Shown one piece after another: positions 53,996-62,907 of a stretch of DNA of 64,000 bases. Numbering within the stretch: the stretch's first letter is position 1; each line of letters starts with the position of its first letter. The translations under genes were made by a program, and so were the position numbers. Origin of the DNA: Paraburkholderia sabiae (GTDB lineage: Bacteria > Pseudomonadota > Gammaproteobacteria > Burkholderiales > Burkholderiaceae); the NCBI RefSeq assembly GCF_030412785.1, contig NZ_CP125295.1, forward strand, positions 6,510,001 to 6,574,000, written 5' to 3'. A model generated the notes under the pieces. The model ran no database searches. It saw only the letters and a list, made by a program, of their open reading frames with translations, and was not told the DNA's origin.

Positions 53996-54240
53996 GCAAA
54001 TGAATTCCTGTCGATTCGGATGGCGCCATGCGCCGGGACGATCGCCAAGCGGCCGCTCGCGCGATGTCCGGTGCTGTTCGCGTTGGCCGAATGGTAGCTC
54101 ACGCGTCGCGCGGCGAGGAAACCAGAAGAGTAATGCCGCGCACGCCCGGCGTGTGTTACCGACGGTGAAGTGACGGTTACGCGCTGTTACGCCACGGTTC
54201 GCGGGTCGGCGCCGTGTCGGTCGTGGAAGCAAAAAGCAGC

Positions 54241-54263
54241 AAAAAAGCCGCCCGTTGGGCGGC
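54241..54263 (-). terminator. Terminator of the small membrane protein gene
   Basis: GCCGCCC (54247-54253) pairs with GGGCGGC (54257-54263) around a 3-nt loop, followed on the minus strand by six T. It lies 29 bp after the stop at 54292. The gap 53996-54240 shows nothing else beyond the promoter space of the efflux gene. Confidence 0.8.
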
Positions 54264-54291
54264 CTTCATGACAAGGTGACGTGCGACGCGT

Positions 54292-54657
54292 TCAGACGCG
54301 CGGATCGGCGCTCGTGTGGCGCGCCTGTTTGCCTGCGGCGGCGCGGCAAGCCGGCGCATCGGTGCGTGTCTGGCAAACCGTCGCGGCAGGCGCGATCGAT
54401 TGATGATTGCCCGCTGAACGGGCTTTGAGCGGCGCAGTGAGCAGTGCGATCGGCTTCACGGCCCGCGTTTTGGCGCTGCGGGAGCGCCGATGTTCGAACC
54501 ACGCGAAGAGCAACACCCCGAGAGACCCGCCCGGCAGGACGAAAATCACCGCGTACAGAGCCACTTTCCACCAGCGGTTGGCTCCCTGGAAAGTTTGCAG
54601 CGCGGAGTCGGTAAATGAGCGGCCCCAGCCGCCAAGGGTGTTTTTCAGGTACAGCAT
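54292..54657 (-). CDS. Small single-pass membrane protein, unknown function
   Basis: 121 aa from the ATG at 54657, which has an AGGATTCC ribosome site. The N-terminus is LYLKNTLGGWGRSFTDSALQTFQGANRWWK, then one membrane segment at about 31-52 (VALYAVIFVLPGGSLGVLLFAWF) and a basic, Ala/Arg-rich cytoplasmic tail with three cysteines. It has its own terminator. I do not recognise the family. Confidence 0.65.
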   Translation of the reverse strand: MLYLKNTLGGWGRSFTDSALQTFQGANRWWKVALYAVIFVLPGGSLGVLLFAWFEHRRSRSAKTRAVKPIALLTAPLKARSAGNHQSIAPAATVCQTRTDAPACRAAAGKQARHTSADPRV

Positions 54658-54830
54658 CGCGGGAATCCTCTGTGCGCCGGCAAAAGTAGGCGCACCCAAG
54701 TGCGGTCAGAACATGATCTCCGATGACGCGGATTGCGTAACTCGTTGTCTGTCATAATATTGACCATGCAACCAATTTTCAAGATACTGTGCGTCGCAGC
54801 ATGGTCTTGTGTTGTTTTTTAGCGTTCGAT

Positions 54831-54858
54831 TTGACTTCACTGCCTGGGCAGATAGAAT
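54831..54858 (+). promoter_or_regulatory. Promoter with MarR-type operator upstream of the marR remnant
   Basis: TTGACT (54831-54836), 16-bp spacer, TAGAAT (54853-54858). The dyad CTGCCTGGGCAG (54840-54851) fills the spacer, an ideal repressor position. A near-identical dyad, CTGTCTGGGCAG, precedes the MFS gene at 55398. Confidence 0.7.
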
Positions 54859-54907
54859 CCGGGCGATCCGCGCGAGACGCGCTACTCAGGCGATTTCAAA
54901 AGCTTCC

Positions 54908-55358
54908 ATGACGGACGGTCCCTATCAGCCGGAATCGATTCACCTCGAGTCGAGCCTCGGCTATTACCTGACCAAAGCGCGCAACGTGCTGGTCGAGCGA
55001 ACGGATCGCGCGGTCGCGGGCCATGTCGTACGACAGCGGATCGATGACGCGGATGCTCGATCGCCTTGAAAAGAAAGGGTTAATCGCGCGCTCGCGCAGC
55101 GACACCGATCGGCGCGTCGTGAAACTCGGCCTGACGGCGCAGGGCCAGCACGCTGCATCGCAACTGCCGGAGATCGGCGCGGACGTGCTGAACGAACAGT
55201 TGCGCGGGTTCTCGGACACCGACCTCACGACATTGATCGATTTGCTGAGCCGTTTCATTGCAAATGGCATCGGCGGCGGCAATGGCGCGGGCGGATGCGG
55301 AACGGGCATGCCGTCGGACGAAGAACCCGGTTCGTCGATTCAGGGCGAAGAACAATAA
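54908..55358 (+). pseudogene. MarR-family efflux regulator, internally deleted and frameshifted
   Basis: The first frame from ATG 54908 gives a normal MarR opening (TDGPYQPESIHLESSLGYYLTKARNVLVERTDRAVAG), then runs out of frame to a stop at 55069. From 55023 the +1 frame continues with the second half of the wHTH and C-terminus (SYDSGSMTRMLDRLEKKGLIARSRSDTDRRVVKL...). The roughly 30-37 residues expected between DRAVA and SYDSGSMTRM, covering the first part of the DNA-binding domain, are missing, so about 100 bp were lost with a frame change. No full-length protein is possible. Two operator-like dyads remain nearby. Confidence 0.85.
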
Positions 55359-55397
55359 GCGGCCGCGCCGATGCGCGCCTTTGTTTTATCGATTTAT

Positions 55398-55409
55398 CTG
55401 TCTGGGCAG
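55398..55409. promoter_or_regulatory. MarR-type operator upstream of the MFS pseudogene
   Basis: CTGTCTGGGCAG differs at one base from the dyad in the marR promoter. It lies 96 bp upstream of the MFS start, next to a possible -10 TTATCT (55394-55399). Confidence 0.6.
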
Positions 55410-55504
55410 AGAGTGTCGGAACATGAAAGTGGCGTCGAAGGTCGCTGTCATTTTCATGTCATGACAAGTTTCTGACGGCTCAACGTGATCAGGAGAGCAC
55501 GCGC

Positions 55505-57121
55505 ATGAATGCTTCGGTATCCGCTCCCGGCGATACAACAGCCGATTCGACGCCGCCCATCGCCGCTACGCCCGCGCAACTGGCCGCCCCTGCTCCGGCC
55601 CCGGCTCCGCTCACCGGCGGCACGCTCGCGCTGCTGACGGTCGGCCTCGCGCTCGGCACGTTCATGGAAGTGCTCGACACGTCGATTGCCAACGTCGCCG
55701 TGCCGACCATCTCCGGCAGTCTCGGCGTCGCGACCAGCGAGGGGACGTGGGTAATCTCGTCGTACTCGGTGGCATCGGCGATTGCCGTGCCGTTGACGGG
55801 CTGGCTCGCCCGGCGGGTCGGCGAGGTGCGATTGTTCACGCTGTCAGTGCTGCTTTTCACGATCGCGTCGGCGGCTTGCGGCTTCGCGCACAACTTCGAG
55901 TCGCTGATCGCGTTTCGTCTGCTTCAGGGGCTGGTTTCCGGTCCGATGGTGCCGCTGTCGCAGACCATTTTGATGCGCTCCTATCCGCTGGAAAAGCGCG
56001 GCCTCGCGCTCGGCTTATGGGCGATGACGGTGATCGTCGCGCCGATCTTCGGTCCCGTGATGGGCGGCTGGATCACCGACAACTACACCTGGCCGTGAAT
56101 CTTCTACATCAACCTGCCGATCGGCCTCTTTTCGGCGGCGTGCGCCTACTTTCTGCTGCGCGGACGCGAAACGCCGAAGTCGACACAGCGTATCGACGGC
56201 ATCGGCCTCGGCTTGCTGGTGATCGGCGTGGCGTGTCTGCAAATGGTGCTCGATCTCGGCAAGGACCGCGACTGGTTCAATTCGACGTTCATCGTCGCGC
56301 TCGCGATCATCGCCGTGACGTCGCTTGCGTTCATGATCGTGTGGGAAACGACGGAGAAGGAGCCCGTCGTCGACCTGTCGCTGTTCAAGGACCGCAACTT
56401 TGCGCTGGGCGCGCTGATCATCTCGTTCGGCTTTATGGCGTTTTTCGGGTCTGTGGTGATCTTTCCGCTCTGGCTGCAGACGGTGATGGGCTACACGGCG
56501 GGCAAAGCCGGCCTCGCGACGGCGCCCGTCGGTCTCCTCGCGCTGGTTCTGTCGCCGCTGATCGGACGCAACATGCATCGGCTCAATCTGCGGATCGTGG
56601 CCAGCTTCGCGTTCGTCGTGTTCGCGCTCGTGTCGATATGGAATTCGACGTTCACGCTCGATGTGCCGTTCAATCACGTGATCCTGCCGCGACTCGTACA
56701 GGGCATCGGCGTCGCCTGCTTCTTCGTGCCGATGACGACGATCACGCTCTCCAGCATTTCCGACGAGCGGCTCGCGAGCGCATCCGGGTTATCGAATTTT
56801 CTGCGCATGCTGTCGGGCGCAATCGGTACGGCGATCAGTACGACGTTTTGGGAAAACGACGCGATCTATCACCACGCGGTGCTGTCGGAATCGGCGAGCG
56901 CCTATTCGGCGAATACGGCGTCTTATAGCGATCTGCTCACGTCGCTGGGCTTCAAGGGACAGGCGTTGACAGCGCAATTGAATGAGATCGTCACGCAGCA
57001 GGGCTACATGATGGCGACCAACGATTTCTTCCGCATTTCGTGCGCGGCTTTCGTCGTGCTTGCCTGTCTCGTGTGGATAACGAAGCCACAAAAAGGCGCG
57101 GCGGCGTCAATGGGTCATTGA
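55505..57121 (+). pseudogene. DHA2/EmrB-type MFS drug transporter interrupted by one in-frame stop
   Basis: A continuous 538-codon frame apart from TGA at 56096-56098, which falls in NYTWP-stop-IFYINLPIG, where DHA2 pumps normally have Trp (TGG). The first part (197 codons) has ALGTFMEVLDTSIANVAVPTISGSLG and WVISSYSVASAIAVPLTGWLARR; the rest has the remaining membrane helices to AASMGH. Everything else is intact, so this is either a recent nonsense mutation or a base error. No HlyD/EmrA adaptor gene is visible anywhere in the window. Confidence 0.85.
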
Positions 57122-57154
57122 CGCCGCCGCTGCGGATACTTCGGGGAAGAAGAA

Positions 57155-57880
57155 TTACTTGCCGTCGACCTGGATCTCGACGCGGCGATTCTTCGCACGG
57201 CCGATAGCCGTCTTGTTCGGCGCAACAGGCGAGGCGCTGCCGTAGCCTTCGACGTCCCACTTCGTAGCACGCAGGCCTGCCGTCGCGAGATAGCCCTGGA
57301 CCGAGCGAGCGCGTGCCGCGGACAGACGGTTGTTCAACTCGGCCGAACCCGTCGAATCGGTATAACCGGCAATCGTCAGGCGATCGATGTCGACGCCCTG
57401 ATTCGCCGCGACGAAGTCGTCGAGCTTGGTCGTTGCGATCGGCGTGAGCGTGGCGCTGCCGACTGCGAAGGTCGCGTCGCCTTGCAATGTGATCTTGCGG
57501 ATGGGTGCATGGCGAACGGGCGCCGGTGCGGGCGTGGGTGCAGCGACGGGCGCAACGACGACGGGCACCGGCTTGACCGGTTCCTCGACGACCGGCGTCG
57601 AGCACTGGAAGGTGATTTCGCGCGGATCGTTTTCACCTTTGAGATCCGACGTCATGTGATCGACCGACGTGATGCGCGTAGCCGGCTTGTCGCCGCAAAC
57701 GCGCTTGACTTCGTTCATGCAGGTCTTGGAGCTTTCCAGCAATCCGAGACATTGCACGCGGTACGCTTGAGTGCCGTTGGGCAGCACGACGACATCGGTG
57801 TTGTGGGCGAGACCAGAATACGCAGTGCAGCCTGCGATGCCGGCGGCGCAGGCCATCGCTGTGAGAATGCGAAAAAACAT
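57155..57880 (-). CDS. OmpA-family peptidoglycan-binding lipoprotein
   Basis: 241 aa from the ATG at 57880. Lipobox GIAGC (Cys18). The middle region has paired cysteines (VQCLGLLESSKTCMNEVKRVCGDK) and a Pro/Val/Ala-rich linker (about 100-125). The C-terminal OmpA domain (about 135-240) carries TIAGYTDSTGSAELNNRLSAARARSVQGYL and NRRVEIQ, the diaminopimelate-binding region. It anchors the outer membrane to the cell wall. Confidence 0.92.
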   Translation of the reverse strand: MFFRILTAMACAAGIAGCTAYSGLAHNTDVVVLPNGTQAYRVQCLGLLESSKTCMNEVKRVCGDKPATRITSVDHMTSDLKGENDPREITFQCSTPVVEEPVKPVPVVVAPVAAPTPAPAPVRHAPIRKITLQGDATFAVGSATLTPIATTKLDDFVAANQGVDIDRLTIAGYTDSTGSAELNNRLSAARARSVQGYLATAGLRATKWDVEGYGSASPVAPNKTAIGRAKNRRVEIQVDGK

Positions 57881-57983
57881 GAGACTTCTCGTAGAGTAAA
57901 TTGAAGTGACGAGACGATATGAGGAGAGCGTCAACACCAATCGGAGAAGTCTTAAAGGAGGCGTTGCGCGGGATGCTTCCGTT

Positions 57984-58460
57984 CTATTGCGAAACGGGCT
58001 CGCCCGTCGGCGAGGTTGTCGACTGCCCACCTGATCCCGCAGATCCCGCCGACTGGCCGGATGTCGTCGCACCAGCCGAACTGCTTCGCACGAACGCCTT
58101 GAAATCGGCGCCTGCTTCCCACGGATTCGGTTTACAGCCGAGCGAACTGTCGCAATGCGCGGCGAAGCCGATCGTCGAAGTGCCGTCGTTGTTCGGCGTC
58201 TTGGTCATTTCGAATGAGAGATCGCGTTTGCCGCCGTCCGGACCGGCCGTCTGGATCAACGTATCCGTCGAAGTCGCGACTTCGTAGCGGGAATGCGTCG
58301 TGACCCACGTATGCGCGCGCGCCCACCACACATCGCATTGACTCTTGCTCGTGCATGTCAGCGGCGCGGTGGCGATCTGCATCACGTCGGGATTCACCTG
58401 CCCGCGCGTCGTGCAGCCGGCCGCCACGACACAAAGCGCGACTATCAGACTCTTGTTCAT
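57984..58460 (-). CDS. Small secreted lipoprotein, unknown function
   Basis: 158 aa from the ATG at 58460, with a GGGAGGAAA ribosome site. Lipobox VVAAGC (Cys16). The mature part has four further cysteines in two pairs (TCTSKSQC, HCDSSLGC) that probably form disulfides, and WWARAHTWVTTHSRYEVAT. The last 30 residues are Ser/Gly/Thr low complexity. It resembles hypothetical lipoproteins of Burkholderiales; function unknown. Confidence 0.8.
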   Translation of the reverse strand: MNKSLIVALCVVAAGCTTRGQVNPDVMQIATAPLTCTSKSQCDVWWARAHTWVTTHSRYEVATSTDTLIQTAGPDGGKRDLSFEMTKTPNNDGTSTIGFAAHCDSSLGCKPNPWEAGADFKAFVRSSSAGATTSGQSAGSAGSGGQSTTSPTGEPVSQ

Positions 58461-58624
58461 AACCCGGTTTCCTCCCTGGCATTTGTTCGAGCGGCAAAGC
58501 GCTGCGTTATACAGGGTTGGACCGCGACGTCGCCGGTGCGTTTCATACCGCGCGCATGAAGCGGCAGCGATGTTCGGGCAGCGCACCGTCCGTCGCAGCA
58601 ATTTCCGGCCCCGCTCCGTGCTCA

Positions 58625-58653
58625 CAAAAAAGGGCAGCGCGAAGCTGCCCTTT
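58625..58653 (-). terminator. Rho-independent terminator of gshA
   Basis: AAAGGGCAGC (58629-58638) pairs with GCTGCCCTTT (58644-58653) around GCGAA. A run of A at 58625-58631 gives the T-tract on the minus strand. It lies 43 bp after the gshA stop. Confidence 0.85.
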
Positions 58654-58696
58654 CTTCTTGCGACACCCAAAGCGCGAACTGCGCGCCGTAGTTTCC

Positions 58697-60310
58697 TTAG
58701 ACGCTGAAGCGGTTCAACGTATACGCGCGATAGGCGGCGACGAATGCATCGAACGAACCGACTTCTTCGCGCTCCAGCTTCGTCTGTTCGGCGAGCGATT
58801 CGGCGGCAAGCGCAGTGAACTCTTGCGTTTGCGCTTCGTCGAGCGGACGCGCGCGGAAAAACTCCGCATGCGCGATGCTCTGCGCGAGACCGAATTCGAG
58901 GAAGCTCTGTTTCTTGTCGTGCATGATCTGCAGCACGCGAGCCGACGGCGTCAACGACGCGTCCGCGAGCTTCGCGCGTTGCGCCGCAACCGAGCGCGCG
59001 TGGCTGTCGTCGCCGCGAATCGAATCGAGCACGCCGGCCGCGTGATCGATTTTCGCGAGCAGCTCGTTGGCCCAGTCGAGCATCTTGACGGGTTGTCCGT
59101 CGCGCACCAGTTCGAGGCCCGGCTTGCGCCCTTCCATCGTCACGCGGCCGAAGTTCTGGTTCGCCTCGCAGTACGCGGGCGGCGGCAGCGTCGCGCTGTC
59201 GTCGAGTGCGCAGACGAGCAGATAGGCGTCGAGGAAACGCGCCGTTTCGAGCGCGATGCCCGTCGGTTCGAACGGATCGATATCCATGCAGCGCACTTCG
59301 ACGTACTGCACGCCACGCGCAGCGAGCGCATGCAACGGGCGCTCGCCGGGATACGTGACGCGCTTCGGGCGAATCGTCGAATAAAACTCGTTTTCGATCT
59401 GCAGCACGTTCGTGTTGATCTGCACCCATTCGCCGTCGCGCTGCGTGCCGATTGCCTCGTATTGCGGATACGGCTGGCTGACGGCTTTCGCGAGCGCGTC
59501 GAGATAGCCGGGCAGCGTGTCGTAGTCGGCGTGAAGTGCGGCTTGCGCGGTCGTGTTCGAATAGCCGAGATCGCTCATGCGCAGACTCGTCGCGTACGGA
59601 CGATAGAGCGTATCGGCGTCGAACGTTTCGAGCGTGTGCTGACGGCCGCGCAGGAAGCGCCGGTCGAGCGCCGGCGACGCGCCAAACAGATACATCAGCA
59701 GCCAGGCTGTGCGGCGGAAATTGCGGATCAGTGCGAGATAGCGCTCGGACTGGAAATCCACGGCATTGGCCGTCGATTTCTGATCGGCGCGCAACAGCCG
59801 CCACACTTCTTCGTTCAACGAATAGTTGTAGTGGATGCCTGCGATGCATTGCATCGTGCGTCCGTAACGCAGCGCGAGTCCCACGCGATACACGTACTTC
59901 AGTTTGCCGATATTCGACGTGCCATAGCGCGCGATGGGAATCTGGTCGTCCTCGGGCAAGAGGCCCGGCATCGAGTTGTTCCACAGCACTTCGTCGCCGA
60001 TGACCGAATAGACGAAGCGATGCAGCGTATCGAGGCGTTCGATCGTCGTCGACGCGTCGTGCTCGGCGGGCGTGATCAGCTCTAGCAGCGCTTCCGAATA
60101 GTCGGTGGTCAGCGAAGGATGCGTGAGCGCCGAGCCAAGCGAGCGCGGATGCTGCGTCATCGCGAGATGGCCGTCGGACAGGACGCGCAAGCTTTCCTTT
60201 TCGATGCCGCGCAAACCGGTCGTCAGCGCTTCGCGCTGCGGACCGGAAGTCAGCACGGACAGGCGATGCAAAAGCGCGTCGGTCGTGCGGGTGGGTGTCG
60301 TGTTTGGCAT
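58697..60310 (-). CDS. gshA: Glutamate-cysteine ligase GshA
   Basis: 537 aa from the ATG at 60310; the frame extends to 60403 without support. First step of glutathione synthesis. Typical class 1 GshA features: GLRGIEKESLRV near the N-terminus, DYSEALLELITP, IGKLKYVYRVGLALRYGRTMQCIAGIHYNYS, QYVEVRCMDIDPFEPTGI and the C-terminal SFDAFVAAYRAYTL. It belongs to a different family from the YbdK-like ligase at 31896. Confidence 0.96.
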   Translation of the reverse strand: MPNTTPTRTTDALLHRLSVLTSGPQREALTTGLRGIEKESLRVLSDGHLAMTQHPRSLGSALTHPSLTTDYSEALLELITPAEHDASTTIERLDTLHRFVYSVIGDEVLWNNSMPGLLPEDDQIPIARYGTSNIGKLKYVYRVGLALRYGRTMQCIAGIHYNYSLNEEVWRLLRADQKSTANAVDFQSERYLALIRNFRRTAWLLMYLFGASPALDRRFLRGRQHTLETFDADTLYRPYATSLRMSDLGYSNTTAQAALHADYDTLPGYLDALAKAVSQPYPQYEAIGTQRDGEWVQINTNVLQIENEFYSTIRPKRVTYPGERPLHALAARGVQYVEVRCMDIDPFEPTGIALETARFLDAYLLVCALDDSATLPPPAYCEANQNFGRVTMEGRKPGLELVRDGQPVKMLDWANELLAKIDHAAGVLDSIRGDDSHARSVAAQRAKLADASLTPSARVLQIMHDKKQSFLEFGLAQSIAHAEFFRARPLDEAQTQEFTALAAESLAEQTKLEREEVGSFDAFVAAYRAYTLNRFSV

Positions 60311-60570
60311 TGATGCGGGTCGAACATGGTCGGCCGCCATGCGCCGCACGGTACTGCTCGAGCGCGGCCGACAACGTTCGGCGGAATTTTCAGTAGCGGG
60401 CACTTTAACATCTCGCCGAAACGGCTGCTTGTCGTTGCCTCAGGCCCGTCCCGCGCCGCTCTCCCGCCGCTTCCGATGGGGCTCGCGAGGTTCGCGCGCG
60501 TCCTCTCACTGTACGCCGCGCGGGTCCGCAAAGTCGATTGCCGCCGACCGCCGATATGTGCGGAAGACCG

Positions 60571-60642
60571 CTAGCCGCCGCGTGCTGCGCCCGCGCGATC
60601 GGCGACTTCATTCCACAGATGCATCGTCGCGTACGAAGGCCG
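60571..60642 (-). repeat. 72-bp in-frame duplication of the alkA 3' end
   Basis: Directly downstream of the alkA stop, in the same frame, 24 codons encode a second copy of the C-terminus (YATMHLWNEVADRAGAARGG, then TAG), differing from alkA (YAAMHLWNEVADRAGAARGG) at one residue. The DNA differs at about one base in five, mostly at third codon positions. It is an old tandem duplication or the tail of a recombined second alkA. The rest of the gap 60311-60570 shows no gene. Confidence 0.8.
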
Positions 60643-61566
60643 CTAACCGCCACGCGCCGCACCGGCGCGGTCGGCAACCTCGTTCCATAGGTGCATCGCC
60701 GCATACGCGCGCCACGGTCGCCAGGCGTCGGTGCGGGCGCGCTGCTGGTTGGGACGCACGAGCGCCGGGTCGCGCGCCGCGATCGCCTGCATCAGCACGA
60801 GGTCCCACGCGGGCCATGCGTCGGCGTCGCGCCAGGCGCGCATCGCCACGTACTCGACGGTCCACGGACCGATGCCCGGCAGCGCGAGCAGCGAGGTTCG
60901 CAGTTGCGCGAGGTCGAACGAAGCGCTGCCGATGCTGTCGATCGGCACCTCGCCGTCCGCCACGGCCCGCGCGAACCCTTGCAGCGCCTGGATGCGCTTG
61001 CCCGGCATGCCGATCTGCGCGAGATCGACGGCGGCGAGCGCGGCGGGCGTCGGGAAGCGCCAGGCGGTGCTTTCGTGCGGATGGCCGTCGATCCGCTCGC
61101 CGGCGCGCTGCACGATCCGTCCGATGATCGTCGTCGCGGCCTTCACGCTGACCTGCTGGCCGACAATAGCCCGCACGACGAGCTCGAACCCGGACCACGC
61201 GCCGGGCACGCGCAGGCCGGGCGCGTTGGCGACCAGCGGAGCGAGCCATGGATCGGCGGCAAGGCTCGCGCCGATCGACTTCGGATCGGCGTGCAGATCG
61301 AACATGCGCGCGATCGGCGCGGCGAGCGCGTCCGCGTGACGGCTCACCGCGCCGTCGAGCGTGACGACAATGCAGTGTTTGCGCGGATGCTTGCGGACGG
61401 CGAGCGTGCCGTTGTCGCCATTCCAGCCGATTGCGCGGCGCCAGACGCCGTCTTCGACCGATTCGACGCCGGGCGTCGCGCGTCCTCCGAAAAACCGGAG
61501 GATGCGCGGCCAGTCATAAGGAGCTTTGAACGGAAGTTCGAGTGTGGCGGTCGGCGTGGGGCTCAA
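60643..61566 (-). CDS. alkA: DNA-3-methyladenine glycosylase II AlkA
   Basis: 307 aa with a TTG start at 61566 that overlaps the ada stop (TTGA), so its translation is coupled to ada. The helix-hairpin-helix LPGIGPWTVEYVAMRAW (229-245) is followed by catalytic Asp255 in WPAWDLVL. The N-terminal AlkA domain (LPFKAPYDWPRILRFFGGRATPGVE) is complete. It excises alkylated purines. ada-alkA forms a compact adaptive-response operon. Confidence 0.93.
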   Translation of the reverse strand: MSPTPTATLELPFKAPYDWPRILRFFGGRATPGVESVEDGVWRRAIGWNGDNGTLAVRKHPRKHCIVVTLDGAVSRHADALAAPIARMFDLHADPKSIGASLAADPWLAPLVANAPGLRVPGAWSGFELVVRAIVGQQVSVKAATTIIGRIVQRAGERIDGHPHESTAWRFPTPAALAAVDLAQIGMPGKRIQALQGFARAVADGEVPIDSIGSASFDLAQLRTSLLALPGIGPWTVEYVAMRAWRDADAWPAWDLVLMQAIAARDPALVRPNQQRARTDAWRPWRAYAAMHLWNEVADRAGAARGG

Positions 61567-62708
61567 GCGGCGTGATCCATGTCGGCGGTGGTTTCAGTGG
61601 GTTTGTCGCCATGGCGGGATTCGCGCTGCGCTTCCGTATCGAGCAGCGTCGCCTTGCGCGCGGCGCCCCAGCGATAGCCCGACAGCGCGCCCCCCTTTTG
61701 CACGACGCGATGGCAGGGTATCGCAAGCGCGACCGGATTCGATGCGCACGCGTTGGCGACGGCGCGCACGGCGCGCGGCGAACCGACCGCTTCGGCGATC
61801 TGCGAGTAGCTGCGCGTCTCGCCGTACGGGATGCGCCGCAGCGCTTCCCACACGCGCTGCTGGAATGCGGTCGCCGCGATGTCGAGCGGCAGATCGAAGC
61901 GCTCGCGCTTGCCTTGCAGATACGCGTCGATCTGTTCGATGAACGGCGCGAGCCGCACGGGATCGCCGACCAGCTCCGCGCTCGCGAATTCGGCGCGAAG
62001 ATCGTCGACGAGCGGCGCTTCGGCGTCGCCGAATGCGATCTTGCAGATGCCCTTGTCGGTTGTCGCGACCAGCACGAGGCCGAGCGACGTCGGCGCGCTC
62101 GCATAGTGCACGCGCAATCCGGCGCCCTTCCGCCGATACTCGGACGGCGCCATGCCCAGTTCCGCCGCGGCCGTGTCGTACATCCGCGATGGCGAACCGA
62201 AGCCGGCATCGACGGTCGCGCGCGTAACGTCCGCGCCTCGCTGAAGCGCGTCGCGCAACGCCGCGCCACGCTGTGCGGCCTGATACTGCCGCGGCGACAC
62301 ACCGACCACGCGCTTGAAAAGCCGCTGCAAGTGAAACGGGCTGACGTGCACGGCGTCACTCAACTGCGCGAGCGTGAGGCGCTGTTGCGGATCGGCGTCG
62401 AGCGCCGCGCAGGCGCGGTTCACGATCTCGAGCTCGCGCGGCAGGCCGCCCGGCTGACAGCGCTTGCATTCGCGATAACCGGCGGCGCGGGCGTCGTCGG
62501 CGGATTCGAAGAAGTCGACGTTTTCACGACGCGGCAATCGCGATGCGCATGACGGACGGCAGAAGACGCCCGTCGTCCGGACGCCGTAGAAGAAGGCGCC
62601 ATCGGCGGACATGTCGCGTTTCAGTACGGCCGTCCAGCGGTCATCTTCGCTGTCGAACGCGGCGGGTGCGGCGTGAGAGAAGGCTGTGTTCATCGCTGTG
62701 TTCATCAT
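61563..62708 (-). CDS. ada: Bifunctional Ada: methylphosphotriester sensor, AraC-type activator and O6-methylguanine methyltransferase
   Basis: 381 aa. The N-terminal zinc/methyl-acceptor site uses Cys50 and Cys54 (FCRPSC) and Cys81 and Cys84 (CKRC). An AraC-type HTH spans about 110-200 (VHVSPFHLQRLFKRVVGVSPRQYQ). The C-terminal MGMT domain has the acceptor Cys332 in PCHRVV and ends in GYRWG. Methylation of the N-terminal cysteine turns Ada into an activator of its own operon. Start ATG at 62708 or 62693. I could not identify a clear Ada box upstream. Confidence 0.95.
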   Translation of the reverse strand: MMNTAMNTAFSHAAPAAFDSEDDRWTAVLKRDMSADGAFFYGVRTTGVFCRPSCASRLPRRENVDFFESADDARAAGYRECKRCQPGGLPRELEIVNRACAALDADPQQRLTLAQLSDAVHVSPFHLQRLFKRVVGVSPRQYQAAQRGAALRDALQRGADVTRATVDAGFGSPSRMYDTAAAELGMAPSEYRRKGAGLRVHYASAPTSLGLVLVATTDKGICKIAFGDAEAPLVDDLRAEFASAELVGDPVRLAPFIEQIDAYLQGKRERFDLPLDIAATAFQQRVWEALRRIPYGETRSYSQIAEAVGSPRAVRAVANACASNPVALAIPCHRVVQKGGALSGYRWGAARKATLLDTEAQRESRHGDKPTETTADMDHAA

Positions 62709-62871
62709 GTGCCCCGGAGGACGGTTTTGATGCTTACCACTTTAGCGGGCACCTTCACACAGTACGCTCCGCTTCTTGCTATGTCATTTGGGCTGCCCGC
62801 GAACCGGCTTTTTCCCAGATATCGGGAGTCATTCCGCCCCAAAAAAGTTGGGGTTTTCCCTTAAAAAGTTA

Positions 62872-62900
62872 TTGCGTCGCATCAACCCCGCGTGTATAGT
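62872..62900 (+). promoter_or_regulatory. Promoter of the small-RNA candidate
   Basis: TTGCGT (62872-62877), exactly 17 bp, TATAGT (62895-62900). Predicted transcription start at about 62907-62908. Confidence 0.6.
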
Positions 62901-62907
62901 GGTTCTT

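Noticed and set aside
56096..56098. TGA in the MFS gene as a selenocysteine codon
   Set aside because: The position is a conserved tryptophan (WPW-IFYINLP) in a membrane transporter, and I see no SECIS-like hairpin directly downstream; nonsense mutation or base error is simpler.
57984..60374. A 796-codon minus-strand open frame
   Set aside because: Most of it is the out-of-frame shadow of gshA with Arg/Ala-rich low-quality translation; only its last 158 codons, from ATG 58460, form a real lipoprotein gene.
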